Positions 1 through 6,001 of a stretch of 6,397 nt of DNA are shown in pieces. Made by a program: the position numbers and the translations under genes. This stretch comes from an uncultured Eggerthellaceae bacterium (GTDB taxonomy: Bacteria; Actinomycetota; Coriobacteriia; Coriobacteriales; Eggerthellaceae): NCBI GenBank assembly GCA_948829205.1, contig CAQLOA010000086.1, positions 1-6,397 of the forward strand, in the 5' to 3' direction. Position 1 is the first letter of the stretch, and every line of letters begins with the position of its first letter. The notes beneath the pieces are model-generated. The model was not told where the DNA came from and searched no databases. It was given only the letters and a program-made list of their open reading frames with translations.

Positions 1-114
1 CTCGATGGTGGCGAACGGGTAGTTGGCGGCCAGGCCGCCCTTGTTGGTGAGCGCCGTGAACAGGGTGGACTTGCCGACGTTCGGCAGCCCCACTATTCCT
101 ATCGATAGAGCCAT
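1..114 (-). CDS. ychF: Redox-regulated ATPase YchF (OLA1 family), N-terminal fragment
   Basis: The first 38 residues of a YchF/OLA1-family P-loop NTPase are visible; the rest lies beyond the left edge. The protein begins MALSIGIVGLPNVGKSTLF, with the G1/Walker A motif GLPNVGKS at residues 9-16. NYPFATIE follows at residues 31-38, the switch I region typical of this family. YchF belongs to the Obg-related TRAFAC GTPases but is known to prefer ATP. It is cytoplasmic, associates with ribosomes and has been linked to stress responses. The start is set by the family's usual N-terminus and by an AAGGAG Shine-Dalgarno just upstream that overlaps the stop codon of the preceding transporter gene. The gap is only 9 nt, so the two genes are probably co-transcribed and perhaps translationally coupled. 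The G4 motif that would show nucleotide preference is not in the window. Family assignment is secure. Confidence 0.95.
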   Translation of the reverse strand, partial: MALSIGIVGLPNVGKSTLFTALTNKGGLAANYPFATIE

Positions 115-119
115 CGCTT

Positions 120-126
120 CTCCTTA
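120..126 (-). promoter_or_regulatory. ychF ribosome binding site overlapping upstream stop codon
   Basis: On the minus strand the sequence TAAGGAG contains both the TAA stop of the symporter gene and a near-consensus AAGGAG Shine-Dalgarno, 5 nt before the ychF ATG. Ribosomes ending on the symporter would sit directly on the ychF binding site, which suits translational coupling. The motif is seen directly; coupling is inferred. Confidence 0.8.
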
Positions 127-1506
127 CATGCTGAAGAAGCCGAACTGGGCGGCCACGTAGGCGACCAGAATGATGACGATCAGCACGGGGGCGATGTACT
201 TTATGATGGCCACCCACGCCTTCTCCGCCGCGAACTTGCTGGAACGCTTTATCTCGGTCTCGAGATCGCGAGGCTTGATGACCCACCCCACGAAGATGCA
301 CGTCATGAGCGCCGCGATGGGCATCATCACGGAGTTCGAGAGGAAGTCGAACAGGTCGAGTATGGAAGTGCCCGCGCCCAACGGCTCGAGGAACGACAGC
401 CCGTTGTAGCCCAGGTTCACCACCGTGCCCATGACGAACAGGAACACCGTCACGGCGATGATGGCCTTGCGGCGCGTCCAGTGGGCGCCGTCCATGATGA
501 TGGACACCATTGTCTCCGCCAGCGAAATTGCACTGGTGAGCGCCGCGAACAACACCAGCACGAAGAACAGCAGGCCTATGATGGCGCCCATGCCGCCCAT
601 CTGCTCGAACACGCTGGGAAGCACGATGAACATCAGCGACGGGCCGGAGTTCTCGGCGACGGCCGACGCGGAGCCCAGCGCGACGAACGCGCCCGGCACG
701 ATGGTGAGGCCGGCAAGGAGGCTGACGCCCATGTCGAAGCCGGCGATGCGCCCGGCCGATGCGGTCAGCGACGTCTTCTTGTCCACGTAGCTTCCGTAGG
801 TGATCATGATGCCCATGGCAAGCGACATGCTGAAGAACATCTGCCCCAGAGCCGCGATGAACGTCTCGGGGGAAAGCTTCGAGAAGTCAGGCACCAGGTA
901 GTATGCCGCGCCTTCCAGCGCGCCCGGCATGGTCAGCGTGAAAATGGCGATGCCAATGGCCAGCAGGATTAGCAGCGGCATCATGACCAGGTTCGACTTC
1001 TCGATGCCCTTCTTCACGCCCAGCCCCACGACCAGCATGACGGCCGCCATGAAGATGTACATCCACACGAAGCTCTCGACCGGCGAGGTGATGAAGCTGG
1101 TGAAGAAGTCGGCCGGGGCACCCGACAGCTGCGCCGACATGCCCGCGATGTAGCTGGCCGCGTACTTGGTGACCCAGCCGCCGATCACGCAGTAATAGCA
1201 GGTGATGATGAACGGGATCGCCGATGCGAACACGCCTATGAAGGCGTATTTCTTGCCGAATGCCTTGAACGCGCCTATGGCAGACTGCCCGGTGAAGCGT
1301 CCGAGCGCAATCTCGAGCAGCAGCAGCGAGATGCCGAAGGTGAACACCAGCACGAAGTAGACGATGAGGAACGTGCCGCCGCCGTACTTGGCGGCCAGGT
1401 AGGGGAAACGCCAGAGGTTTCCAAGGCCCACCGCAGAGGCGGCGGCCGCAAGGATGAAGGCCCACTTGCCGGACCATGAGGCGCGGGATGGTTTGATGTC
1501 AGACAT
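124..1506 (-). CDS. Neurotransmitter:sodium symporter (NSS/SLC6) family amino acid transporter
   Basis: This is a 460-residue integral membrane protein of the sodium:neurotransmitter symporter (SNF) family, the bacterial relatives of LeuT, MhsT and Tyt1. It should use the inward sodium gradient to import an amino acid or related amine. TM1 carries the family signature ASAVGLGNLWRFPY (residues 23-36), with A25, V26 and N30 at the positions of LeuT sodium and substrate ligands and R33 at the outer gate arginine. The unwound TM6 segment is FFSMSLAMG (224-232). TM8 has ALTSAIS, with T324 and S325 matching the LeuT Na2-site Thr-Ser pair. D258 in TM7 appears to align with the acidic residue that makes bacterial members chloride-independent (inferred). 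I count about 11 hydrophobic segments, as in many short bacterial NSS proteins. The substrate cannot be named from sequence. The start codon gives the usual short cytoplasmic N-terminus, and the Shine-Dalgarno (GGAAC) is weak and lies inside an inverted repeat. The gene sits between truA and ychF on the same strand. Confidence 0.95.
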   Translation of the reverse strand: MSDIKPSRASWSGKWAFILAAAASAVGLGNLWRFPYLAAKYGGGTFLIVYFVLVFTFGISLLLLEIALGRFTGQSAIGAFKAFGKKYAFIGVFASAIPFIITCYYCVIGGWVTKYAASYIAGMSAQLSGAPADFFTSFITSPVESFVWMYIFMAAVMLVVGLGVKKGIEKSNLVMMPLLILLAIGIAIFTLTMPGALEGAAYYLVPDFSKLSPETFIAALGQMFFSMSLAMGIMITYGSYVDKKTSLTASAGRIAGFDMGVSLLAGLTIVPGAFVALGSASAVAENSGPSLMFIVLPSVFEQMGGMGAIIGLLFFVLVLFAALTSAISLAETMVSIIMDGAHWTRRKAIIAVTVFLFVMGTVVNLGYNGLSFLEPLGAGTSILDLFDFLSNSVMMPIAALMTCIFVGWVIKPRDLETEIKRSSKFAAEKAWVAIIKYIAPVLIVIILVAYVAAQFGFFSM

Positions 1507-1509
1507 GTC

Positions 1510-1542
1510 GTTCCAATCGCTCTTGTGGAAATTCGATGGAAC
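1510..1542 (-). promoter_or_regulatory. Inverted repeat covering the symporter ribosome binding site
   Basis: Read on the minus strand, GTTCCATCG is followed by 14 nt and then CGATTGGAAC. The arms make nine Watson-Crick pairs with a single unpaired T in the 3' arm. The 3' arm contains GGAAC, the only Shine-Dalgarno-like sequence before the symporter ATG, which starts 3 nt later. In mRNA this could hide the ribosome binding site; in DNA the same symmetry could be a repressor operator near the predicted transcription start. The symmetry is seen directly; its function is inferred. Confidence 0.5.
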
Positions 1543-1544
1543 CG

Positions 1545-1550
1545 ATTATA
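1545..1550 (-). promoter_or_regulatory. Possible -10 element for the symporter-ychF unit
   Basis: A perfect TATAAT hexamer lies on the minus strand, 38 nt before the symporter ATG and just after the truA stop codon. It would place the transcription start near 1537-1539. No good -35 hexamer is seen 16-18 nt upstream, within the 3' end of truA, and no TGn extension is present. An AT-rich hexamer at this spot in GC-rich DNA is suggestive but not proof of a promoter. Confidence 0.4.
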
Positions 1551-1555
1551 GCTGG

Positions 1556-2332
1556 TTATGCAAGCCCGTCCGGGTATTCGACCTCCCAAAGGACGAGTCC
1601 CTGGGCGGGCGCGTTCTCTCCGGCGGCCTTGCGGTCGCGGGCCGCCAGCACGTCGGCGACCCATTCGGGCCTTCGGTTACCCACGCCTACGGCCACAAGC
1701 GTGCCCACGATGGCCCGCACCATGGAGTGAAGGAACGCGTTCCCCACGACCTCTACAACCAGAAGCTCTTCCCCGTTCGGGCGCTCGGCGAAGACGTTCA
1801 CCTCGTCCACGCAGCGGAACGTGCGCTTGCCTTCGGCCGACGCGGCCATGCAGAAGCTCTTGAAGTCGTGCTCGCCTATCAGGTGCGCAGCGCCATCGCG
1901 CATGGCGCCCACGTCTAACGGCTTGCTTACGTGCCACGAGAAGTCGCGCATGAACAGCGGCGGCGTGGGAGCGTTCGAGATGAAGTAGCGGTAGCGGCGC
2001 GCCGTGGCGTCGAACCGCGCGGAAAAGCCATCCGGGCGTCGGCGCAGCTCAAGCACCGATACGTCGTCGTGCGTCAGCGCGTTCATCGACCGCAGAAGGG
2101 ACGCCTCGCTGCGGCCTCGCAGCTCGTCTTTGTCCACGTCAAAGCTGACCCCCTGCCCGCGCGCATGCACGCCCGAGTCGGTGCGGCCCGCGCACACGGT
2201 TGGGACATCGCGGCGGAACAGCAGGCCGAGCGCGCACTCCAGCTCGCCTTGCACGGTAGGCTGGTCAGGCTGCTTCGCGAACCCGCAGAATGGCGCCCCG
2301 TTGTACGCCACTTTCATGGAATAGGTAGACAT
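1556..2332 (-). CDS. truA: tRNA pseudouridine(38-40) synthase TruA
   Basis: This 258-residue protein has the length and motifs of TruA, the cytoplasmic enzyme that isomerises uridine to pseudouridine at positions 38, 39 and 40 in the anticodon arm of many tRNAs. The signature CAGRTDSGVHARGQ spans residues 47-60, with D52 as the catalytic aspartate. Further family motifs are ARRYRYFISN (111-120), GNAFLHSMVR (197-206) with its conserved arginine, and the C-terminal APAQGLVLWEVEY (241-253). No domain is missing. The ATG lies 6 nt after the dnaE stop codon, with a short AAGG Shine-Dalgarno overlapping that stop. A second in-frame ATG at codon 6 lacks any Shine-Dalgarno, so the first is preferred. 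Close packing behind dnaE indicates co-transcription. TruA is often found next to unrelated housekeeping genes, so the pairing with dnaE need not mean a functional link. Confidence 0.97.
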   Translation of the reverse strand: MSTYSMKVAYNGAPFCGFAKQPDQPTVQGELECALGLLFRRDVPTVCAGRTDSGVHARGQGVSFDVDKDELRGRSEASLLRSMNALTHDDVSVLELRRRPDGFSARFDATARRYRYFISNAPTPPLFMRDFSWHVSKPLDVGAMRDGAAHLIGEHDFKSFCMAASAEGKRTFRCVDEVNVFAERPNGEELLVVEVVGNAFLHSMVRAIVGTLVAVGVGNRRPEWVADVLAARDRKAAGENAPAQGLVLWEVEYPDGLA

Positions 2333-2336
2333 GCGG

Positions 2337-2341
2337 CCTTA
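2337..2341 (-). promoter_or_regulatory. truA ribosome binding site overlapping dnaE stop
   Basis: On the minus strand TAAGG joins the dnaE TAA stop to a minimal AAGG Shine-Dalgarno, 4 nt before the truA ATG. The spacing is short for an independent start, so truA may depend on ribosomes ending on dnaE (inferred). Confidence 0.5.
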
Positions 2342-5300
2342 GGCAATAGCCCTTTGGAACAGCTCGTTCAGCTCGTTGCGCATTATGGGCGAGGCGGCGT
2401 CCACCGACACGGGCAGCTCGACCCGGAACTTGCGCCCGTCCGACTGCTTCACCAGCAGCACCACCCCGTCGCGGCCGGGGAACTGCTTCAGGATGCGGTT
2501 AAGCCCCTGGGAATGCGTCTGGTCGAACTCCTGCGAGTTCAGGCGTATCTCGAGATGCGAGGGCGGCTTGCCTATGCTGCCGTCCGCCTCGTCGAGCACG
2601 AGCTCGCTGATCTCGTAGGCGATGATCTGCGTGCGACCGTCGCTGGCCTCGAACTTGCCGCGCACCTTCACTATGGCGTCCTCGTGCAGCACGTCGCGGA
2701 ACTTGTCGTAGTCGAAGCAGATGCATTCCACCATGCCCGTGACGTCCTCGAGCTGGAACTGCGCCATTATGGTTCCGCGGCGGGTCGGGCGCGTGCTGAA
2801 GCCCGACACCATGCCCACGAACGTGGCGTTCTTGATGTCCTTCGTGAATTCCGACACCTCGCCCAGCTTGTAGCGGGTGAGCTTGGCGATCATGCCCTCG
2901 TAAGGCTCGAGCGGGTGCTCGGAGACGTAGATGCCCATGGTCTCCTTCTCGAAGCGCAGCTTCTCCATCTTGTCCCATTCGATGCCGTCGGGCTCGGGAA
3001 CCTCGGTCTCGAAGCCCGAGTCCTCGACGTCTCCGAACATGTCGAACATGGAGACCTGGCCCGAGTCGGCGTCCTTCTGGCGCTTGGCCGCATCCTCCAG
3101 CATGGAGGTGCCGTCGACGAAGTGCATCATCTGGCGGCGCGTGTAGCCCGTGCTGTCGAGCGCGCCGCCCTTGATCAGCGATTCCAGCGTGTTGCGCTTC
3201 ACCACCTTGCTGCCGAGGCGGTTGACGAAGTCGTGCAGCGACGAGAACTTGCCGCCGCGCTCGCGCTCGGCGATTATCTCCTCGGCCACGCCGCGCCCGA
3301 CGCCGCGCACGCCCATCAGCCCGAAGCGGATGCCCTCCTCCACCGGCGTGAATTCCACGTTGGAGGCGTTTACGTCAGGAGGCAGCACCGGGGTTCCGTT
3401 GTGGTTGCAGCTCTGTATGTAATGGATGAGCTTCTTCGTGTTGCCCATGTAACTGGAGAGGACGGCGGCCATGTAGTCGTTCGGATAGTGCGCCTTGAGG
3501 TAGGCCGTGCGCATGACCAGGATGGCGTAGGCCGCCGAGTGCGACTTGTTGAAAGCGTACTTGGCGAACTTCTCTGCGTCGTTCCAAATCTGCTGGGCCA
3601 CCTCGAGCGCGTAGCCGTTCTCCACCGCGCCCGCGTCCCAGTCGGCCTGCAGCTGGCGCATGATGTCGAGCTTCTTCTTGCCCATGGCCTTGCGCAGCTT
3701 GTCGGCCTTGCCGGCGGAAAAGCCGGACATGACCATGGATATCTGCATGATCTGCTCCTGGTAGACCATGGTGCCGAAGGTCTCCTCCAGGATGGGGCGC
3801 AGACGGTCGTCGTAGTAGTGCACGGCCGCCGGATTCTTCGCCGCCTTGATGTAGTCCTCCACCATGCCGGACTCCAAGGGGCCCGGACGGTTCAGCGCGA
3901 TGGAGGCCACGACGTCGGAGAACTGCTTGGGAGGCAGGCGCTTGAACAGGCTGACGTACAGGGCGCCCTCCACCTGGAACAGGCCGTCCATGTTGCCGGA
4001 CTGCATGAGCTTGAAGGCAAGGTCGTCGTTGGTGGGGATTTCCTCCGGCACGATCCTCGTGCCCGTGCGCTCCTCGATGTTGCGGCAGGCGATGGACAGC
4101 ACGTCCAGCGTGCGCAGCCCCAGGAAGTCCATCTTGAGCAGGCCCAGCTCGGGCGTGAAGTGGCCGTCGTACTGGGTGATGATGCCGCCGCCCTTGGTGT
4201 CGCGCTTCATGGGCACATGGTCGGACATCGGGTCGCGGCAGATGATGGTGGCGCAGGCGTGCACACCCTCGCCGCGCACCTGGCCCTCGATGGAACGTGC
4301 GGCGTCGATGATCGAGTGCACGTCGTCTTCCTTCTCGTAGGCCTCCGACAGCTCGGGGTTCGTCTCCAACGCCTTGTCGATGGTGATGCCCAGCTCGTCG
4401 CCTATCATCTTGCAGATGCGGTCGCCCACGCCGTAGGGGTAGTCCAGCACGCGGGCGGCATCGCGCACGGCGTTCTTCGCCTGCAGCGTGCCGAAGGTGA
4501 TCACCTGCGAGACGTGGTCCTCGCCGTAGACGTCCTTGATGTGGTTGATGACCTCTTCGCGGCGCCCCTGTTCGAAGTCGACGTCGATATCGGGCATCTC
4601 CACGCGCTCGGGCGAGAGGAATCGCTCGAACATCAGGCCGTTGGGCATGGGGTCTAGGTCGGTGATGCCCATGGCGTAGGCCACGATGGCGCCTGCGGCC
4701 GAACCGCGGCCGGGCCCCACGCCGATGCCCTGGCTTCGGGCCCATTCGATGTATTCCTGCACGATGAGGAAGTAAGCTGGGAAGCCCTGCTGGATGATCA
4801 CCGACATCTCGTAGTCGGCCTGCTTCTGCTCGCGCTCGGGAACCGGCACGCCGTAGCGCTTCTCCAGGCCTTCCTGCACGCGCTTGCGGAACCAGCTTTC
4901 CTCGCTTTCGCCCTCGGGCAGCGGGAAGCGCGGAAGGATGGGGTCGCGCGCGAGCTCGACGTTGCACTTCTCGGCCACTTCCACCGTGTTGTCGCACGAC
5001 TCGGGGAACTCGCGCATGGCCTTGCGCATCTCTTCTTCCGTCTTCATGTAGAACTGGTCGTTCGGGAAGCGCATGCGGTTCTCTTCGTTGAGGGTCGTCT
5101 GCATGCCGACGCACATCATGAGGTCCTGCGCGGGCGCGTCCTCTCGCAGCAGGTAGTGGAAGTCGTTGGTGGCGATGGTCTTGAGCCCAGCGGCGTTGGC
5201 GACGTCCACCAGCATGCGGTTCAGCTCGGGTTGCGACTTGCCGGCGTCGGTGACCACTTCCTTGCCCTGATTCTGCAGCTCGATGTAGAAGTCGCCCTCG

Positions 5301-5809
5301 TCGAAGCATGCCGCGAACGTCTTCGCCCACATGACCGCGTCGTCGAACTGGCCGTTGTCCAGCAGCTTGGGAATGATGCCCGCGATGCATGCCGAGCTGG
5401 CGATGATGCCGTGGCCGTACTTCTTGAGCTGCGACAGCGTGACCAGCGGCTTGTATCGGAAGTTGTCGACGTGCGACTCGGACACGATCTTCAGCAGGTT
5501 GTGATAACCCTCGGTGGTCTTGGCCAGAAGCAGCAGGTGGAACCGCTTGGGACGCCCCTGCATGTCGATGGGCTCCTCCGGCGTGAAATAGACCTCGCAG
5601 CCGTAGATGGGCTTCACGCGCTTGCCCGTCTCGGCCTCGACGGCCGCGCAGGCGTCGCAGAGCTCGACGCAGCCGCTCATCACGCCATGGTCGGTGATGG
5701 CCACCGCCGGCATGCCCAGGTCGGCCGCGCGACGCACCATGTCCTTGATGTGCGTGATGCCGTCGAGCAGCGAGTATTCGGTGTGGTTGTGCAGGTGAAC
5801 GAATGCCAT
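2339..5809 (-). CDS. dnaE: DNA polymerase III alpha subunit (DnaE)
   Basis: This 1156-residue protein is a full-length C-family replicative polymerase, close in length to E. coli DnaE (1160 aa). It copies chromosomal DNA within the polymerase III holoenzyme. The N-terminal PHP domain (about 1-280) opens with FVHLHNHTEYSLLDG and retains what look like all nine metal ligands: H7, H9, D16, H41, E72, H91, C141, D216 and H218. The polymerase active site has PDIDVDF (406-412), giving D407 and D409, and LLKMDFLG (557-564), giving D561, equivalent to E. coli D401, D403 and D555. GPGRGSAAG (365-373) is the conserved palm segment. Fingers follow, then a helix-hairpin-helix region near 830-890. A clamp-binding motif QVSMF lies at 918-922, matching the internal QADMF-type site. 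An OB fold (about 990-1070) and a C-terminal domain complete it. The length and domain order fit DnaE and not PolC. The start gives the canonical N-terminus; the Shine-Dalgarno is a weak GGGG 8 nt upstream. A terminator and probable promoter precede it, and truA follows 6 nt after its stop. Confidence 0.98.
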   Translation of the reverse strand: MAFVHLHNHTEYSLLDGITHIKDMVRRAADLGMPAVAITDHGVMSGCVELCDACAAVEAETGKRVKPIYGCEVYFTPEEPIDMQGRPKRFHLLLLAKTTEGYHNLLKIVSESHVDNFRYKPLVTLSQLKKYGHGIIASSACIAGIIPKLLDNGQFDDAVMWAKTFAACFDEGDFYIELQNQGKEVVTDAGKSQPELNRMLVDVANAAGLKTIATNDFHYLLREDAPAQDLMMCVGMQTTLNEENRMRFPNDQFYMKTEEEMRKAMREFPESCDNTVEVAEKCNVELARDPILPRFPLPEGESEESWFRKRVQEGLEKRYGVPVPEREQKQADYEMSVIIQQGFPAYFLIVQEYIEWARSQGIGVGPGRGSAAGAIVAYAMGITDLDPMPNGLMFERFLSPERVEMPDIDVDFEQGRREEVINHIKDVYGEDHVSQVITFGTLQAKNAVRDAARVLDYPYGVGDRICKMIGDELGITIDKALETNPELSEAYEKEDDVHSIIDAARSIEGQVRGEGVHACATIICRDPMSDHVPMKRDTKGGGIITQYDGHFTPELGLLKMDFLGLRTLDVLSIACRNIEERTGTRIVPEEIPTNDDLAFKLMQSGNMDGLFQVEGALYVSLFKRLPPKQFSDVVASIALNRPGPLESGMVEDYIKAAKNPAAVHYYDDRLRPILEETFGTMVYQEQIMQISMVMSGFSAGKADKLRKAMGKKKLDIMRQLQADWDAGAVENGYALEVAQQIWNDAEKFAKYAFNKSHSAAYAILVMRTAYLKAHYPNDYMAAVLSSYMGNTKKLIHYIQSCNHNGTPVLPPDVNASNVEFTPVEEGIRFGLMGVRGVGRGVAEEIIAERERGGKFSSLHDFVNRLGSKVVKRNTLESLIKGGALDSTGYTRRQMMHFVDGTSMLEDAAKRQKDADSGQVSMFDMFGDVEDSGFETEVPEPDGIEWDKMEKLRFEKETMGIYVSEHPLEPYEGMIAKLTRYKLGEVSEFTKDIKNATFVGMVSGFSTRPTRRGTIMAQFQLEDVTGMVECICFDYDKFRDVLHEDAIVKVRGKFEASDGRTQIIAYEISELVLDEADGSIGKPPSHLEIRLNSQEFDQTHSQGLNRILKQFPGRDGVVLLVKQSDGRKFRVELPVSVDAASPIMRNELNELFQRAIA

Positions 5810-5835
5810 GTGTTATGCCCCGTATCGCTTTTGCT

Positions 5836-5853
5836 GGCACAATGCGTCGTGCC
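5836..5853 (-). repeat. Small hairpin in dnaE leader
   Basis: GGCAC and GTGCC form a perfect 5-bp inverted repeat around an 8-nt loop, 27 nt before the dnaE ATG. If transcribed it would be a modest hairpin upstream of the weak GGGG ribosome binding site. No known riboswitch or protein-binding leader is recognised. Confidence 0.35.
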
Positions 5854-5867
5854 TCGTGTGTGAGTGG

Positions 5868-5905
5868 GGCGCTAGGTGTTGTGTTTTTGCTGCGTTTCGA
5901 GCGCC
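5868..5905 (-). repeat. Long-range inverted repeat in dnaE leader
   Basis: GGCGCT near the 5' end of the predicted leader is complementary to AGCGCC 26 nt further on. The A-rich stretch between them would form a large loop. The pairing is six bases and GC-rich. It could be chance in DNA of this composition. Confidence 0.25.
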
Positions 5906-5922
5906 TGTGTTTTCCGCTTGCC

Positions 5923-5931
5923 ATCATAGCA
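5923..5931 (-). promoter_or_regulatory. Probable extended -10 promoter of dnaE
   Basis: On the minus strand TGCTATGAT is an extended -10 element (TGn plus a five-of-six match to TATAAT). It lies right after the terminator of the upstream gene, where a dnaE promoter is expected. The -35 position would fall in the terminator stem and has no TTGACA-like sequence, so the element would have to work through its TGn extension. The transcription start would be near 5916, giving a leader of roughly 105 nt. Confidence 0.5.
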
Positions 5932-5966
5932 AATGAAAGGGCGCCCCGCGAGTGCGGAGCGCCCTT
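5931..5966 (-). terminator. Rho-independent terminator after atpC
   Basis: The arms AAGGGCGCTCCGC and GCGGGGCGCCCTT (5954-5966 and 5937-5949) form a 13-bp stem with a 4-nt loop. The only irregularity is a G-U wobble when read as minus-strand RNA. The stem is followed by TCATTT, giving a U-rich run on the minus strand; the plus strand has no such run. This orientation ends the atpC (ATP synthase operon) transcript, 35 nt after its stop codon, and insulates dnaE. Confidence 0.85.
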
Positions 5967-5974
5967 CAAACAGG

Positions 5975-5988
5975 CTCAATTTCTTGAG
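5975..5988 (-). repeat. Minor hairpin between atpC stop and terminator
   Basis: CTCAA and TTGAG enclose GAAA, giving a perfect 5-bp stem capped by a GNRA tetraloop on the minus-strand RNA. It lies in the 3' untranslated region of atpC before the main terminator and might stabilise the mRNA end. The pairing is seen; the role is a guess. Confidence 0.35.
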
Positions 5989-6001
5989 GAGGATACGAAG
6001 G

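Noticed and set aside
1544..1557. The ACC/GGT symmetry at the truA stop as a terminator
   Set aside because: The arms are only three or four bases long, the core is AT-rich and no U tract follows. A -10 element explains the AT-rich core better.
1931..4657. A plus-strand open frame of 908 codons opposite truA and dnaE
   Set aside because: It is antisense to dnaE, whose motifs are unmistakable. Its translation is dominated by His, Arg, Ala, Val, Leu and Asp, as expected from the complement of GC-rich codons, and no fold or motif is recognisable.
5156..5863. A plus-strand open frame of 235 codons opposite the 5' end of dnaE
   Set aside because: It has the same antisense composition as the 908-codon frame and covers the conserved PHP domain of dnaE. 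It has no family motif, so it is a shadow.
5937..5966. The GC-rich hairpin as a bidirectional terminator
   Set aside because: The plus-strand side is followed by CAAACAGG with no U run, and no plus-strand gene ends here. Only the minus-strand reading is supported.
3375..5969. A minus-strand open frame of 864 codons overlapping dnaE in another frame
   Set aside because: It is a GC-rich shadow with Arg, His, Gly and Ala bias that runs through the dnaE promoter and terminator region. The dnaE frame accounts for all the conserved protein motifs here.
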